DNA of 64,000 bases from Pigmentiphaga sp. NML080357 (GTDB taxonomy: Bacteria > Pseudomonadota > Gammaproteobacteria > Burkholderiales > Burkholderiaceae_B), in assembly GCF_002188465.1 (NCBI RefSeq), contig NZ_NINW01000003.1, forward strand, positions 186,001-250,000. The letters are read 5' to 3'. Both the position numbers and the translations under genes were made by a program. A model generated the notes under the pieces. The model saw only the letters and a list, made by a program, of their open reading frames with translations. It was not told the DNA's origin and searched no databases. Of the stretch, positions 1-8,970 are shown one piece after another. Every line of letters begins with the position of its first letter. The stretch's first letter is position 1.

Positions 1-1
1 G

Positions 2-2398
2 CGTCTGCGGCTGCTGGTGCGCCTGATCAAGCGCAAGGACGTGGATGCGCTCATCAACGCCTGTGACGCGGGGCGCGAGGGCGAGCTGATCTTCCGCTAC
101 ATCGTCCAGTACGCCAAGACCAACAAGCCGATCCGGCGCCTCTGGCTGCAGTCCATGACCCAGCAGGCCATCCGCGAGGCCTTCGCCGACCTGCGCAGCG
201 ACACCGCCCTGCGTCCGCTGGAGGCCGCCGCGCGCTCGCGCGCCGAGGCCGACTGGCTGGTGGGTATCAACGGCACGCGCGCCATGACCGCCTTCAACAG
301 CAAGGATGGCGGGTTCTTCAAGACCACCGTGGGCCGGGTCCAGACGCCGACCCTGGCCATCGTTTCCGAGCGCGAAGAGCGCATCCGCGAGTTCGTGCCG
401 CGCGATTACTGGGAAGTGCGGGCGCAGTTCGTCGCGGCGGCCGGCCTGTACGAGGGCCGCTGGTTCGATCCCAAGCACGTCAAGGATCCGCTGGACCCGG
501 AAAAGCGCGACTCGCGCCTCTGGACCAAGGCCGCGGCCGAATCGGTCGTGGCAGCCTGCCGCGACCGCCTGGGATCGGTCACCGAGGAATCCAAGCCCTC
601 CACGCAGTTGTCGGGCCTGCTGTACGACCTGACCACGCTGCAGCGCGAAGCCAACTCGCGCTTCGGTTTCTCGGCCAAGACCACGCTGGCGCTGGCCCAG
701 ACCCTGTACGAACGCCACAAGGCGCTGACCTACCCGCGTACGGACTCGCGCTACCTGCCCGAAGACTACCTGGCCACGGTACGCCAGACCATGCAGACGC
801 TGGCGAGCAACCGGCCGTCCTATGCCCCGTTCGCGACGCAGATCCTCAACAGCAACTGGGTCAAGCCCAATCGCCGGGTCTTCGACAACAAGAAGGTGTC
901 GGACCACTTCGCCATCATCCCCACGCTGCAGGCCCCGCGCGAACTGAGCGAGGCCGAGGCCAAGCTGTACGACATGGTGGTCAAGCGCTTCCTGGCGGTG
1001 TTCTTCCCCGCTGCCGAGTTCCTCGTCACGACCCGCATCACCGAGGTCGCCGGCCATCATTTCAAGACCGAAGGCAAGGTCCTGGTGAACCCGGGCTGGA
1101 TGGCCATCTATGGCCGCGACGCCCAGGGCGAGGATGCCAATCTCGTGCCGGTGGCTCCCGGCGAGCAGGTCCGTACGGAGGAAGTCGAAGCCGTGGGGCT
1201 GGTGACCAAGCCGCCTGCGCGCTATACGGAAGCGACGCTGCTCTCGGCCATGGAAGGCGCCGGCAAGCTGGTGGACGACGAGGAATTGCGCGAGGCCATG
1301 TCGGCCCGCGGCCTCGGCACGCCGGCCACCCGGGCCGGCATCATCGAAGGGCTGATCAACGAGGGCTATCTGCGCCGCGAAGGCCGCGAACTGGTCCCGA
1401 CCGCCAAGGCGCGCCAGCTGATGACACTGCTGTCGGGCCTGGACGTGGACGAACTGACCTCGCCCGAACTGACCGGCGAATGGGAACACAAGCTGGCCCA
1501 GATCGAGCAAGGCCAGCTGGCGCGCGAGGCCTTCATGCGCGAGATCGCGCAAATGACGCAGGTCATCGTCAAGCGCGCCAAGGAATACGACCGGGACACG
1601 GTGCCGGGCGACTACGCCACGCTCACCACGCCCTGCCCCAAGTGCGGCAGCGTGGTCAAGGAAAACTACCGGCGCTATGCCTGCACGGCTTGCGACTTCT
1701 CCATCAGCAAGCATCCCGGCGGACGCACTTTCGAGCTGCAGGAAGTCGAGGAACTGCTGGCCAAGCGCGAGATCGGGCCGCTCAACGGCTTCATCAGCAA
1801 GATGGGCCGCCCCTTCTCGGCCATCCTGCGCATCACCGACGACTACAAGCTGGAATTCGACTTCGGCCAGGCCGACGACGAGAACGCCGAGGCCGTGGAC
1901 TTTTCCGGGCAGACGCCGGTGGGGCCTTGCCCGAAATGCGGTGCCCATGTGTTCGAGCACGGCATGAGTTATGTGTGCGAGAAGGCGGTGGGCCCGCAGC
2001 GCACGTGCGACTTCCGTTCAGGCAAGGTCATCCTGCAGCAGGAGATCACCGCCGAGCAGATGGGCAAGCTGTTGGCCGAAGGCCGCACCGATCTCCTGCA
2101 GAACTTCGTGTCCAGCCGTACCAACCGCAAGTTCAAGGCCTTTCTCGTGCGGCAGGACGGCGGCAAGATCGGCTTCGAATTCGAACCGCGGCCGGCCAAG
2201 GCCGGCAAGGCGGGCGACGCTGCGCCGGCGCCCAGGAAAACGGCTGCCAAGACCGCGGCCGCGGATGGCGAGTCGGCCGTCCCGGCGAAGAAATCGCCCG
2301 CCAGGAAAGCGGCCAAGAAGGCTACGGCCAAGACCGCCGCCAAGAAAGCCCCCGCGAAAAAAGCCGCCAAGAAGGCAGCCGCGAAGACCTCCAGTTAA
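2..2398 (+). CDS. topB: DNA topoisomerase III, 5' partial
   Basis: Type IA topoisomerase that passes single DNA strands and resolves linked or recombining duplexes. The reading frame is open from the window edge, so about 70 N-terminal residues are missing. The Toprim acidic motif DAGREGEL is encoded near position 65, and the catalytic tyrosine lies in TYPRTDSRYLP (Tyr codon 731-733). The C-terminal part has two Cys-rich zinc-ribbon-like segments (CPKCGSVV..CTAC near 1633 and CPKCGAHV..C..C near 1930). The last 70 or so residues (from about 2190) are a Lys/Ala-rich tail with AAKK and PAKK repeats, like histone H1. The gene ends 10 bp before a SET-domain gene on the same strand, so the two may be cotranscribed. 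Confidence 0.95.
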   Translation, partial: RLRLLVRLIKRKDVDALINACDAGREGELIFRYIVQYAKTNKPIRRLWLQSMTQQAIREAFADLRSDTALRPLEAAARSRAEADWLVGINGTRAMTAFNSKDGGFFKTTVGRVQTPTLAIVSEREERIREFVPRDYWEVRAQFVAAAGLYEGRWFDPKHVKDPLDPEKRDSRLWTKAAAESVVAACRDRLGSVTEESKPSTQLSGLLYDLTTLQREANSRFGFSAKTTLALAQTLYERHKALTYPRTDSRYLPEDYLATVRQTMQTLASNRPSYAPFATQILNSNWVKPNRRVFDNKKVSDHFAIIPTLQAPRELSEAEAKLYDMVVKRFLAVFFPAAEFLVTTRITEVAGHHFKTEGKVLVNPGWMAIYGRDAQGEDANLVPVAPGEQVRTEEVEAVGLVTKPPARYTEATLLSAMEGAGKLVDDEELREAMSARGLGTPATRAGIIEGLINEGYLRREGRELVPTAKARQLMTLLSGLDVDELTSPELTGEWEHKLAQIEQGQLAREAFMREIAQMTQVIVKRAKEYDRDTVPGDYATLTTPCPKCGSVVKENYRRYACTACDFSISKHPGGRTFELQEVEELLAKREIGPLNGFISKMGRPFSAILRITDDYKLEFDFGQADDENAEAVDFSGQTPVGPCPKCGAHVFEHGMSYVCEKAVGPQRTCDFRSGKVILQQEITAEQMGKLLAEGRTDLLQNFVSSRTNRKFKAFLVRQDGGKIGFEFEPRPAKAGKAGDAAPAPRKTAAKTAAADGESAVPAKKSPARKAAKKATAKTAAKKAPAKKAAKKAAAKTSS

Positions 2399-2408
2399 AG
2401 CCTTCCTC

Positions 2409-2969
2409 ATGACCGCGAAAAAGAAATCGCCCACCCGGGCGCGCAAGACTCCTGTTGCCGAATCGTCCGCTCCCGAGCGGGTGGACGTCGATCCGGCTCC
2501 GGCCGGCAAGCCCTGGTACATCGTGCGGCGCTCGCGCGTCCACGGCACCGGCGTGTTCGCCGCCCGCAAGATCCCCGCCGGCACCCGCATCCTGGAATAC
2601 GCCGGCGAGCGCATCACGGCGGCCGAGGCCGACCGGCGCCATCCGGTCAATCCGGAAGACCCGTATCACACCTTCTTCTTCTCGCTGGAAAGCGGCAAGG
2701 TCATCGACGGTGGCAGCCAAGGCAACGACGCCCGCTGGATCAACCATTGCTGCGAGCCCAACTGCGAAGCCGAGGAAACCGACGACGGCCACGTCTTCAT
2801 CGTTTCCCTGCGGCCCATCGATCGCGGCGAAGAGCTCAACTACGACTATGGGCTGGTGATCGACGAACGGATCACGCCCACGCTCAAGAAGAACTACCGC
2901 TGCCTGTGCGGCGCGCCGTCGTGCCGCGGCACCATGCTGGCGCTCAAGCGGCGGCGCAAGGCGACCTGA
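2409..2969 (+). CDS. SET-domain protein-lysine methyltransferase
   Basis: A 186-residue protein made almost entirely of a SET domain, which transfers methyl from S-adenosylmethionine to lysine side chains. Visible motifs are HGTGVFA (residues 45-51), the pseudoknot motif ARWINHCCEPNC (108-119, matching the NHSCxPN class), GEELNYDYG (140-148), and a post-SET-like CLCGAPSC (165-172) that could bind zinc with the Cys of NHCCEPNC. The first 30 residues are basic and disordered. The ATG lies 10 bp after the topB stop. SET proteins occur in several bacteria; the substrate here is unknown. The nearest Lys-rich candidate is the topoisomerase III tail, and H1-like nucleoid proteins are another option (inference). 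Confidence 0.9.
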   Translation: MTAKKKSPTRARKTPVAESSAPERVDVDPAPAGKPWYIVRRSRVHGTGVFAARKIPAGTRILEYAGERITAAEADRRHPVNPEDPYHTFFFSLESGKVIDGGSQGNDARWINHCCEPNCEAEETDDGHVFIVSLRPIDRGEELNYDYGLVIDERITPTLKKNYRCLCGAPSCRGTMLALKRRRKAT

Positions 2970-3015
2970 GGGCCGCCCCCGCGGCGGGAAACCGGGCGGC
3001 GGCCGCGGTCCGGAA

Positions 3016-3780
3016 TCAGTTGTAGTCGCCGACCCGCATCGCCTGCGGGCTCTCGCCGCCGCTGCGGGACACCACCGAACCGTTCACGACCCGCACCGGG
3101 TCGCCGCTGCGCCACGGATAGGGCGAAGCGCTGTGGAAAGTGCGCAGGCTGCCGTCGTCCATCCGCACCGTCATCTGGTACTGCGTCGTGGTGCGGGCGC
3201 GCTTCTCGATCTCGTTGCCGGCGAACGCACCGCCGATGGCGCCCAGCACGGTGAACGCGGTACGGCCGCTGCCGCCGCCGATCTGGTTGCCTACCACGCC
3301 GCCCACGACGCCGCCGCCTACCGCGCCCAGCCCGGTTCCCTGGCCCGCGACCTGCACGGCGCGCACGCTTTGCACCGTGCCGCAGTTGCCACAAGTGGCC
3401 GCGACGGGACGCGCGGGCTCGCGATAGACCGGCTCCGACTCGCGGACCGTACGGCTGGTCCGCCGCTCCGGGACGGCGCGTTCCGCGGAAGCCTGTTTGT
3501 CACGGACCGGCTCATGGGCCGAAGCCTTGCCGAAGTCGCGCCCGCCCGCCGAGGCCGGCCGGTCGGCGTCGGCCAGTTCCTGCGTCTGGGCGGGCTTGGC
3601 CAGCGGCGAGGGGAGCAATCCGGTCAGGACGCCCACGCCGACCGCCGACAGGACGATGATGCTGATCGCCGCCGCGGTCACCAGGGGATGCAGCGCAGCC
3701 GCACCCCGCATGGCGGGGAAGGCGCGCGCAAGCCTCTCGCGGGCGAGAGAAACGGGGCGGGAAGAAGTACCGGAAGGCAT
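3016..3780 (-). CDS. Glycine-zipper 2TM (17 kDa antigen-like) envelope protein
   Basis: A 254-residue protein with one N-terminal membrane segment (about residues 31-52, VTAAAISIIVLSAVGVGVLTG). A polar linker follows, then a glycine-zipper region (GAVGGGVVGGVVGNQIGGGSG, then GAIGGAFAGNEIEKR), typical of the Rick_17kDa_Anti / glycine zipper 2TM family. That family sits in the cell envelope, often the outer membrane; its molecular role is poorly defined. A CGNCG motif precedes the zipper. The start at 3780 was chosen because GGAG lies about 8 bases upstream; the frame stays open further upstream without a better start. No partner gene is evident; it converges on the SET gene. Confidence 0.8.
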   Translation of the reverse strand: MPSGTSSRPVSLARERLARAFPAMRGAAALHPLVTAAAISIIVLSAVGVGVLTGLLPSPLAKPAQTQELADADRPASAGGRDFGKASAHEPVRDKQASAERAVPERRTSRTVRESEPVYREPARPVAATCGNCGTVQSVRAVQVAGQGTGLGAVGGGVVGGVVGNQIGGGSGRTAFTVLGAIGGAFAGNEIEKRARTTTQYQMTVRMDDGSLRTFHSASPYPWRSGDPVRVVNGSVVSRSGGESPQAMRVGDYN

Positions 3781-3927
3781 GGTGGTGCTCCATACGTAAG
3801 ATTCACGTAAGGTACATCCAAGTCGCTTTCCAGGTTGTTTCGCGGCGGCGCGCGTCCTCGCGCTTTGTGTATCGGAATTGACCGAATGTTTCCGCCGCAT
3901 GGGATCAAAGTCTGCCAGAATGAATCC

Positions 3928-4164
3928 ATGGAGATCACCCTGACCGAACTCGAAGACGCCATCAATTTCTGGCGCGCGCACAAGCCGTCCACAGGGGAAG
4001 AACATACGCTCTGCAACGAGGCCGCCGCGCTGGCCGGCCCCTATGCCGCCATGATCATGAACCACCGGCGCGCGGTGGACGTGGCGGGCCTGCCCGAGCC
4101 GGCCCGGGCCGCCATCGAAGCCTGGCGGCAAGCGCGGCAGGCAGCCGATCCGGTCAAAGGCTGA
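3928..4164 (+). CDS. DUF3717 family small protein
   Basis: A 78-residue protein starting MEITLTELEDAINFWR. The pattern of an N-terminal I-x-ELE-x-AIN-x-WR helix and a central CxEAxxLAxxYA stretch is that of DUF3717, a small family I associate with Burkholderiales and of unknown function. It is mostly helical with no membrane segment or signal. Its 3' end overlaps the convergent Nudix gene by 11 bp. The ATG at 3928 keeps the family's usual N-terminus; longer in-frame versions add nothing that looks conserved. Confidence 0.75.
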   Translation: MEITLTELEDAINFWRAHKPSTGEEHTLCNEAAALAGPYAAMIMNHRRAVDVAGLPEPARAAIEAWRQARQAADPVKG

Positions 4165-5014
4165 GCCGGGCGGTCTCGGCGGCGCGGGCCGGCTCGGCCG
4201 GGAACGGTACCGGCAGCGCGAATGCGCCCAGGCTGGCGCGCATCGCCAGCGCCGCTTCCAGCGTGAACACGCCGTCGGCGATCATCTCCCGCACTTCCTG
4301 CGGCGTGGCCGTGCGCAGCGCCGCCACCTCGCCGTCCTGGTTCTCGGGCACGACCTCCGGCCCCAGCACGATGTCGACCACGGTCACGTGTTCGATCTGG
4401 TAGCCCTCGGGCAGTATCCGCCGGACCGAGAACTGCCCGCTGCGCCGCCCCTCCTGAAGATGGTGGGGCAGCAGGCCCGCTTCTTCCCAGCTTTCGCGGA
4501 GCAAGGCGCTCTCGGGCGTTTCGCCCGCGCTGATGAGCCCGCCCACGAGCGTATCCCACATGCCGGGATCGGTACTCTTGGAAAAGGAGCGCTGGGCGAT
4601 CCACAACTGTCCGCTGTCGGTCCACGCATTCAGGTGGACGGCGTGGGTGGCAATGCCCAGCGGGCGAACCGCCGCGCGCTCGATCACGCCCAGGACGGTG
4701 CCATCGTCGGCGACCACGTCGAGCAATTCATTGCGCCAGCCGTTGAGCCGGCCGGCGTCGAACAAGGCGTGCGCAATGCGGGACAGCAGGTCGTTGACGG
4801 CCGCCGTGCGCCCGGCGGCATCCCCGGACGCGCCCAGGGCGGGCAGCAAGTGCACCACACCGGGGTCGATCCGGATTTCCCCGGCGAACGGGGCGAGCCA
4901 TTGCAGCACGTCGTGCGCCACCCAGCCGCAATCGCGGCCGGCAATGCGCAGCCGAGGGGAATCGGGAGGCGGATCGACCTGTGCGCGGGCCAATATCGAG
5001 TCGAATACGTTCAT
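4154..5014 (-). CDS. Nudix hydrolase with N-terminal DUF4743-like domain
   Basis: A 286-residue hydrolase. The Nudix box is intact (GGLISAGETPESALLRESWE followed by EAGL, encoded around 4470-4545) and holds the REx2EE metal-binding glutamates. The N-terminal 120 residues resemble DUF4743, found in Nudix proteins related to the plant and fungal type fused to or named after thiamin pyrophosphokinase. The family cleaves nucleoside diphosphates linked to another moiety; the substrate is not predictable here. ATG 5014 gives a normal N-terminus (MNVFDSILARAQ). A TTG 24 bases upstream is possible, but no strong ribosome site favours it. Confidence 0.82.
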   Translation of the reverse strand: MNVFDSILARAQVDPPPDSPRLRIAGRDCGWVAHDVLQWLAPFAGEIRIDPGVVHLLPALGASGDAAGRTAAVNDLLSRIAHALFDAGRLNGWRNELLDVVADDGTVLGVIERAAVRPLGIATHAVHLNAWTDSGQLWIAQRSFSKSTDPGMWDTLVGGLISAGETPESALLRESWEEAGLLPHHLQEGRRSGQFSVRRILPEGYQIEHVTVVDIVLGPEVVPENQDGEVAALRTATPQEVREMIADGVFTLEAALAMRASLGAFALPVPFPAEPARAAETARLSL

Positions 5015-5158
5015 CCAAGTGAATACCCAATACTGCAAGCCCCCATTGTGCCGGAAGTCCGGGCGGGGCGTTCGTCCGGGCCTGGTAAGAGAAGGTGAAC
5101 CGGGCTACCTCGGGTAAGATGCGGGCGCTCGCATGTCCCAGCCATGAATAGGAAGACC

Positions 5159-6151
5159 ATGTCGGACCATCCTCAAATATGTATCGTCGGCGCCGGCGCC
5201 ATAGGCGGACTCTTCGCCGGGCGCCTGGCTCATGCGGGCCACGCCGTATCCGTACTGGCCCGCGGCCGCACCCTCGAAGCGCTGCGCCGGGAGGGCATGC
5301 GGCTCGAGTCGCAGGGCCGGACCGTCGCGCCGGCGGTCCGGGCGAGCGACGATGCGGCGGAGCTCGGCCGGCAGGACATTGTCGTCATCACCGTCAAGGC
5401 GCCCGCGCTGCCGGAGGTGGCGCGCGGCATTGCGCCGATGATCGGCTCCGACACCGTCATCATCCCGGCTCTCAACGGCATTCCGTGGTGGTTCTTCCTG
5501 GGCGGCGGCCAGCCCCTGGCGGGAACGCGGCTGCGCAGCGTCGATCCGGACGGCGCCATCGAAGCCCACTTGCCGGTGGAGCAGGTACTGGGCGCCGTGG
5601 TCTTCGCCTCGGCATCCACGCCCGAACCGGGATTGACCCGCCACGCCTCCGGCAACCGCGTCGTGTTCGGCGAACCGCGCGGCGGGACGACCGCGCGTGC
5701 GCAAGCCGTGGCGGCGCTGTTCGCCGGCGCGGGCTTCGATGCGTCGGCAAGCGCCAATGTGCGGGCCGACATCTGGACCAAGCTGCTGGGCAACGCCTGC
5801 TTCAATCCCGCAAGCCTGCTGACGGGCGCCCATACCGACACCATGATCGACGACCCGCGCCTGCACGCCACGTTCGTGGCCATGATGGACGAGGCGCTGG
5901 CGCTGGGTGCCCGCCTGGGACTGCCGGCGCAGGTGGAATCCCGCGAGCGCATTGCCTTCACCCGCGGCCTGGGCCACATCAAGACCTCGATGCTGCAGGA
6001 CGTGGAAGCCGGGCGCCCGGTCGAGATCGACAGCATCCTGGGCGCGCTGGTGGAGGCGGCCGCCGCGGCGCAATATGCCGCGCCCACGCTGGGCACCGTA
6101 TATGCCTTGGCGCGCATGCGTGCGCAAACGCTGGGCTTGTATCCCGGATGA
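5159..6151 (+). CDS. 2-dehydropantoate 2-reductase family protein
   Basis: An NADP-dependent reductase of the ApbA/PanE family, 330 residues. The N-terminal Rossmann motif is CIVGAGAIGGLFAGRLA; a second motif DIVVITVKAPALPE and the central NGIPWWF segment follow. Helical C-terminal sequence (KLLGNACFNPASLLTG and EIDSILGALVEAA) fits the substrate domain. True PanE reduces ketopantoate in coenzyme A synthesis, but catabolic paralogues are common and this isolated copy may act on another 2-keto acid. The start at 5159 is preferred over ATG 5144 because AGGAAG sits 6-8 bases before it. Confidence 0.8.
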   Translation: MSDHPQICIVGAGAIGGLFAGRLAHAGHAVSVLARGRTLEALRREGMRLESQGRTVAPAVRASDDAAELGRQDIVVITVKAPALPEVARGIAPMIGSDTVIIPALNGIPWWFFLGGGQPLAGTRLRSVDPDGAIEAHLPVEQVLGAVVFASASTPEPGLTRHASGNRVVFGEPRGGTTARAQAVAALFAGAGFDASASANVRADIWTKLLGNACFNPASLLTGAHTDTMIDDPRLHATFVAMMDEALALGARLGLPAQVESRERIAFTRGLGHIKTSMLQDVEAGRPVEIDSILGALVEAAAAAQYAAPTLGTVYALARMRAQTLGLYPG

Positions 6152-6276
6152 CCGGCTACTCTCCCCAAACTTTTCTATAGGCGAAAAACGCCAAAACTCC
6201 GCTTGAACCGCGGCCGCCCCCGCAGCATCCTGCCAGCCTTGCGTAAGCACGGAGAGCCGGCGGACGGCGGCATGCG

Positions 6277-7146
6277 ATGTCCATTTCCAGCGAAATCATC
6301 AGGAGCGTCACCTCGTCGCTGTACGAGTGGTCCCTGAAAAAAGTCCCGGACGACACCAAGCGCGCGCTGGCGCAAGCGCAGCGCCGCGAAACGGTCCAGC
6401 TCGGCCGGCAGACCCTGCGCATCATGGTCGAGAGCGCCGAGGCGGCCGAAAGCGAGAACCACCTGGTCTGCTCGGACGTGGGCGTCCCGACCTACATGAT
6501 CCGCGTGGGCACCGGCGTCACGTTCTCGGGCAACGTGCGCCAGGCCATCGTCGATGGCTTCGCCGACCTGGTCGCGCGCGCCGATCCGCCGATCCTGAAG
6601 ATGGTCACCAACCCCTTGACGCTGCAACGCAGCTACGAGGGAAAGAACATGCCCCTGGTGACCTTCGACATGATCGACGGCGCCGATTACATGGAGATCG
6701 TCTGTGCGCCGAAGGCGATGGGCACGGGACGCTGGGAAGCCATCGAGACCTTCGTTTACCCATCGCTAGAGACCATCGAGAAGTACGTGCTCGACACCGT
6801 GCTCAAGGCCGGGTCGCAGCCCTGTCCGCCCATCGTGGTCGGGGTCGGCATAGGCGGCACCTTCGATTACGCTGCCAAGATGGCCAAGGAATGCGTGTTG
6901 CGCCCCTTCGGCCGGACCAACCCCGAACCGGTGCTGGCCGCCATGGAGCAGCGCCTGCTCAAGGCCATCAACGACACCGGCTTCGGCCCCATGGGTACCG
7001 GCGGAGACACCACCGCCATGGCCGTGCACATCGACTACTCGGCGAGCCACGGGTTCATGCCGGTCGCAGTGGCCTTCAACTGCTGGATCAACCGGCGTAC
7101 CTGTGCCCGCATCTACCAGGACGGCACGGTCGAGCGCGTGGAATAG
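6277..7146 (+). CDS. Class I fumarase / L(+)-tartrate dehydratase alpha subunit
   Basis: A 289-residue [4Fe-4S] hydro-lyase subunit of the FumA N-terminal / TtdA family, which adds or removes water at a dicarboxylate. Candidate cluster cysteines are C65 (LVCSDVG), C206 (AKECVLRP) and C269/C276 near the C-terminus (NCWINRRTC). The usual CQDTG of fumarases is CSDVG here, which points toward a related hydroxy-acid dehydratase rather than the TCA enzyme. The beta subunit follows 20 bp downstream, then a Bug receptor, so uptake and dehydration of a dicarboxylate is the likely role. No symbol is assigned because the substrate is not certain. Confidence 0.83.
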   Translation: MSISSEIIRSVTSSLYEWSLKKVPDDTKRALAQAQRRETVQLGRQTLRIMVESAEAAESENHLVCSDVGVPTYMIRVGTGVTFSGNVRQAIVDGFADLVARADPPILKMVTNPLTLQRSYEGKNMPLVTFDMIDGADYMEIVCAPKAMGTGRWEAIETFVYPSLETIEKYVLDTVLKAGSQPCPPIVVGVGIGGTFDYAAKMAKECVLRPFGRTNPEPVLAAMEQRLLKAINDTGFGPMGTGGDTTAMAVHIDYSASHGFMPVAVAFNCWINRRTCARIYQDGTVERVE

Positions 7147-7166
7147 CCGCGCGCGAAGGAGTTATC

Positions 7167-7796
7167 GTGAACACCCATCGCCTGACCCTGCCCGCGAGCG
7201 CGGAGGACATCGCCGCCATCCAGGCCGGCGACCTCGTCTATCTGAGCGGCGACATCGTCGTCACCATCGGCCTGCCGACGCACCAGCGCATGATCGACTA
7301 TGCCGAGCAAGGCAAGCCGCTGCCGGTGGACCTGCACGGGGGCGCCTTCCTGCACCTGAGCTCGTATAACCGCGAAAGCGACACGCCCTCGGGCTACGAG
7401 GCGCTGTACATGAATCCGACCACGAGCACGCGCTACGACGCCCTCATGCCCCCGTTGATCCGCGCCTATGGCTTGCGCATCGTCGGCGGCAAGGGCGGAC
7501 TGGGCGAGGACAGCGTGGCGGCCATGCGCGAGACCGGCTGCATCTACCTCTCTTTCCTAGGCGGCGGCTGCACGCTGCTTGCACGGGCCATCCAGGAAGT
7601 GGTGTCCGTGCATTGGGAAGACTACATCTCTCAGTTTCGCCTGGTGACCTTGCGCGTCAAGGACCTGGGCCCCGCCACCGTCGGTATCGATGCCCACGGC
7701 AACAGCCTGTACCGCCAATTGCGCGACGACGTACAGCGACGCCTGCCGGGCATCCTCGACGAACTGGACCAACACCGCGAGCAGGCCATGCGCTGA
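7167..7796 (+). CDS. Class I fumarase / L(+)-tartrate dehydratase beta subunit
   Basis: A 209-residue partner of the preceding alpha subunit, matching the FumA C-terminal / TtdB swivelling domain. Visible features are LSGDIVVTIGLPTHQRMIDY, a PVDLHGGAFLHL segment, and GGKGGLGEDSVAAMRETGCIYL, typical of the substrate-binding half. The start is GTG with a strong AAGGAG six bases upstream; no ATG exists at a sensible place. The frame closes 37 bp before the Bug receptor. Two separate subunits rather than one fused chain is the usual state in tartrate dehydratases and many bacterial two-subunit fumarases. Confidence 0.83.
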   Translation: MNTHRLTLPASAEDIAAIQAGDLVYLSGDIVVTIGLPTHQRMIDYAEQGKPLPVDLHGGAFLHLSSYNRESDTPSGYEALYMNPTTSTRYDALMPPLIRAYGLRIVGGKGGLGEDSVAAMRETGCIYLSFLGGGCTLLARAIQEVVSVHWEDYISQFRLVTLRVKDLGPATVGIDAHGNSLYRQLRDDVQRRLPGILDELDQHREQAMR

Positions 7797-7833
7797 CCGC
7801 GGCATCTTTTTCGAATCAAAGATTGGAGACCCC

Positions 7834-8817
7834 ATGAAGAAACATCCTCGCATCCTCGCCTGCGCCGCCGCCATCCTGGCGCTTTCGGCCACGGCCGCCT
7901 GCGCCAAGGACGATGCCTCGTCCTGGCCGAGCAAGCCCGTGCGTCTGATCGTGCCGTTCCCGGCGGGCGGCAGCACCGACGTCGTGGCGCGCCTGATCGC
8001 CGAGAGGCTCGGCCAAAAGCTCGGCCAGCAATTCGTCGTGGACAACCGTCCGGGCGCGGCGGGCAACATCGGCACCGACCAGGTCGCCAAGGCGGCGCCG
8101 GACGGCTACACGCTCACGCTGACCACCTCCGGCCCGCTGGCCAACAACAAGTACCTGTACAAGTCCATGCCGTACGACCCGGCCAAGGACCTCACGCCCA
8201 TCGTGCTGGTGGGCGAGATCCCGCTGGTGGTCGTCTCGACCGACAAGACGCCCGCGAAAAACCTGAAGGAATTCATCGCGCTGGCCAAGGCCGCCCCCGG
8301 CAAGTACTCCATCGGCAATCCCGGCAACGGCACCATCGGCCACCTGGCCTATGAGCTGCTTCGCCACAACACCAAGACCGATTTCCTCGGCGTGCCGTAC
8401 AAGGGCGACACCCCGGCCATGACCGACCTGCTGGGCGGCTCGATCCAGGCCATCGTCGCGCCCATCACGGCGTTCATCCCGCAGATCCAGGGCGGCAAGA
8501 TGAACGGCCTGGCGGTCACGTCCAAGAAACGCTTCCCCGGCACGCCCGACGTTCCCACCGCCATCGAGCAGGGCTTCGACGTCGAGGCCTCGGTGTGGTT
8601 CGCCGTGGCGGGCCCGGCCGGCATGCCGCGTCCCATCGTGGACAAGCTCAATCGCGAGATCAACGTGGTGCTGAACTCGCCCGAAGGGCGCGCCAAGCTC
8701 GAGCAGTTCGGCGCGGTAGTGGGCGGCGGCACGCCGGAACAGCTCGATTCGCTGATGAAGGTGGAGAGCGCCAAGTGGAAGCGGATCATTGAGGAGGCGA
8801 ATATTCGCCTGGATTAG
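7834..8817 (+). CDS. Bug/TctC-family periplasmic receptor
   Basis: A 327-residue periplasmic solute receptor of the tripartite tricarboxylate transporter (Bug) family. A signal peptide (about residues 1-24, ending TAACAKD) precedes the family hallmarks KPVRLIVPFPAGGSTDVVAR, VVDNRPGAAGNIG and PYKGDTPAM. Bug proteins close over carboxylated ligands via water-mediated contacts in the first two motifs. It follows the dehydratase subunits and probably delivers their substrate; no TctA/TctB membrane partner is in the window. The stop codon at 8815-8817 is followed almost at once by a copy of the dispersed GC-rich repeat. Confidence 0.9.
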   Translation: MKKHPRILACAAAILALSATAACAKDDASSWPSKPVRLIVPFPAGGSTDVVARLIAERLGQKLGQQFVVDNRPGAAGNIGTDQVAKAAPDGYTLTLTTSGPLANNKYLYKSMPYDPAKDLTPIVLVGEIPLVVVSTDKTPAKNLKEFIALAKAAPGKYSIGNPGNGTIGHLAYELLRHNTKTDFLGVPYKGDTPAMTDLLGGSIQAIVAPITAFIPQIQGGKMNGLAVTSKKRFPGTPDVPTAIEQGFDVEASVWFAVAGPAGMPRPIVDKLNREINVVLNSPEGRAKLEQFGAVVGGGTPEQLDSLMKVESAKWKRIIEEANIRLD

Positions 8818-8820
8818 GAG

Positions 8821-8950
8821 GGAGCCCCCCTACGCCCTTATGGGCGCCCTCTCAAGGGGGCGCGGCCACAGGCCGCGTGGGGTGGGCTTCCCCTCCAGCG
8901 CCGCCCCCTTGAGGGGGAGCGCGCAGCGCCAGGGGGTGGGCTTCCCTGGG
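8821..8950 (+). repeat. Dispersed GC-rich repeat, copy A
   Basis: Begins three bases after the stop of the Bug gene. It is a chain of short inverted repeats: GGCGCCCTCTCAAGGGGGCG, CGGCC-ACA-GGCCG, CCCCCTTGAGGGGG, and two copies of GGTGGGCTTCCC at 8881-8892 and 8935-8946. The same modules occur at 9587, 13923, 32622 and 33045. This copy lacks the GGACCGGCAAAGCCGG core present in others. It could act as a 3' transcript structure or weak terminator; there is no T-run. Confidence 0.75.
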
Positions 8951-8970
8951 ATACATTTCGGAGTGACAGG

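Noticed and set aside
2190-2398. Lys/Ala-rich end of topB considered as a separate histone-like gene or frameshift
   Set aside because: It is in frame with topB with no stop or ribosome site before it; basic tails are common on betaproteobacterial topoisomerases.
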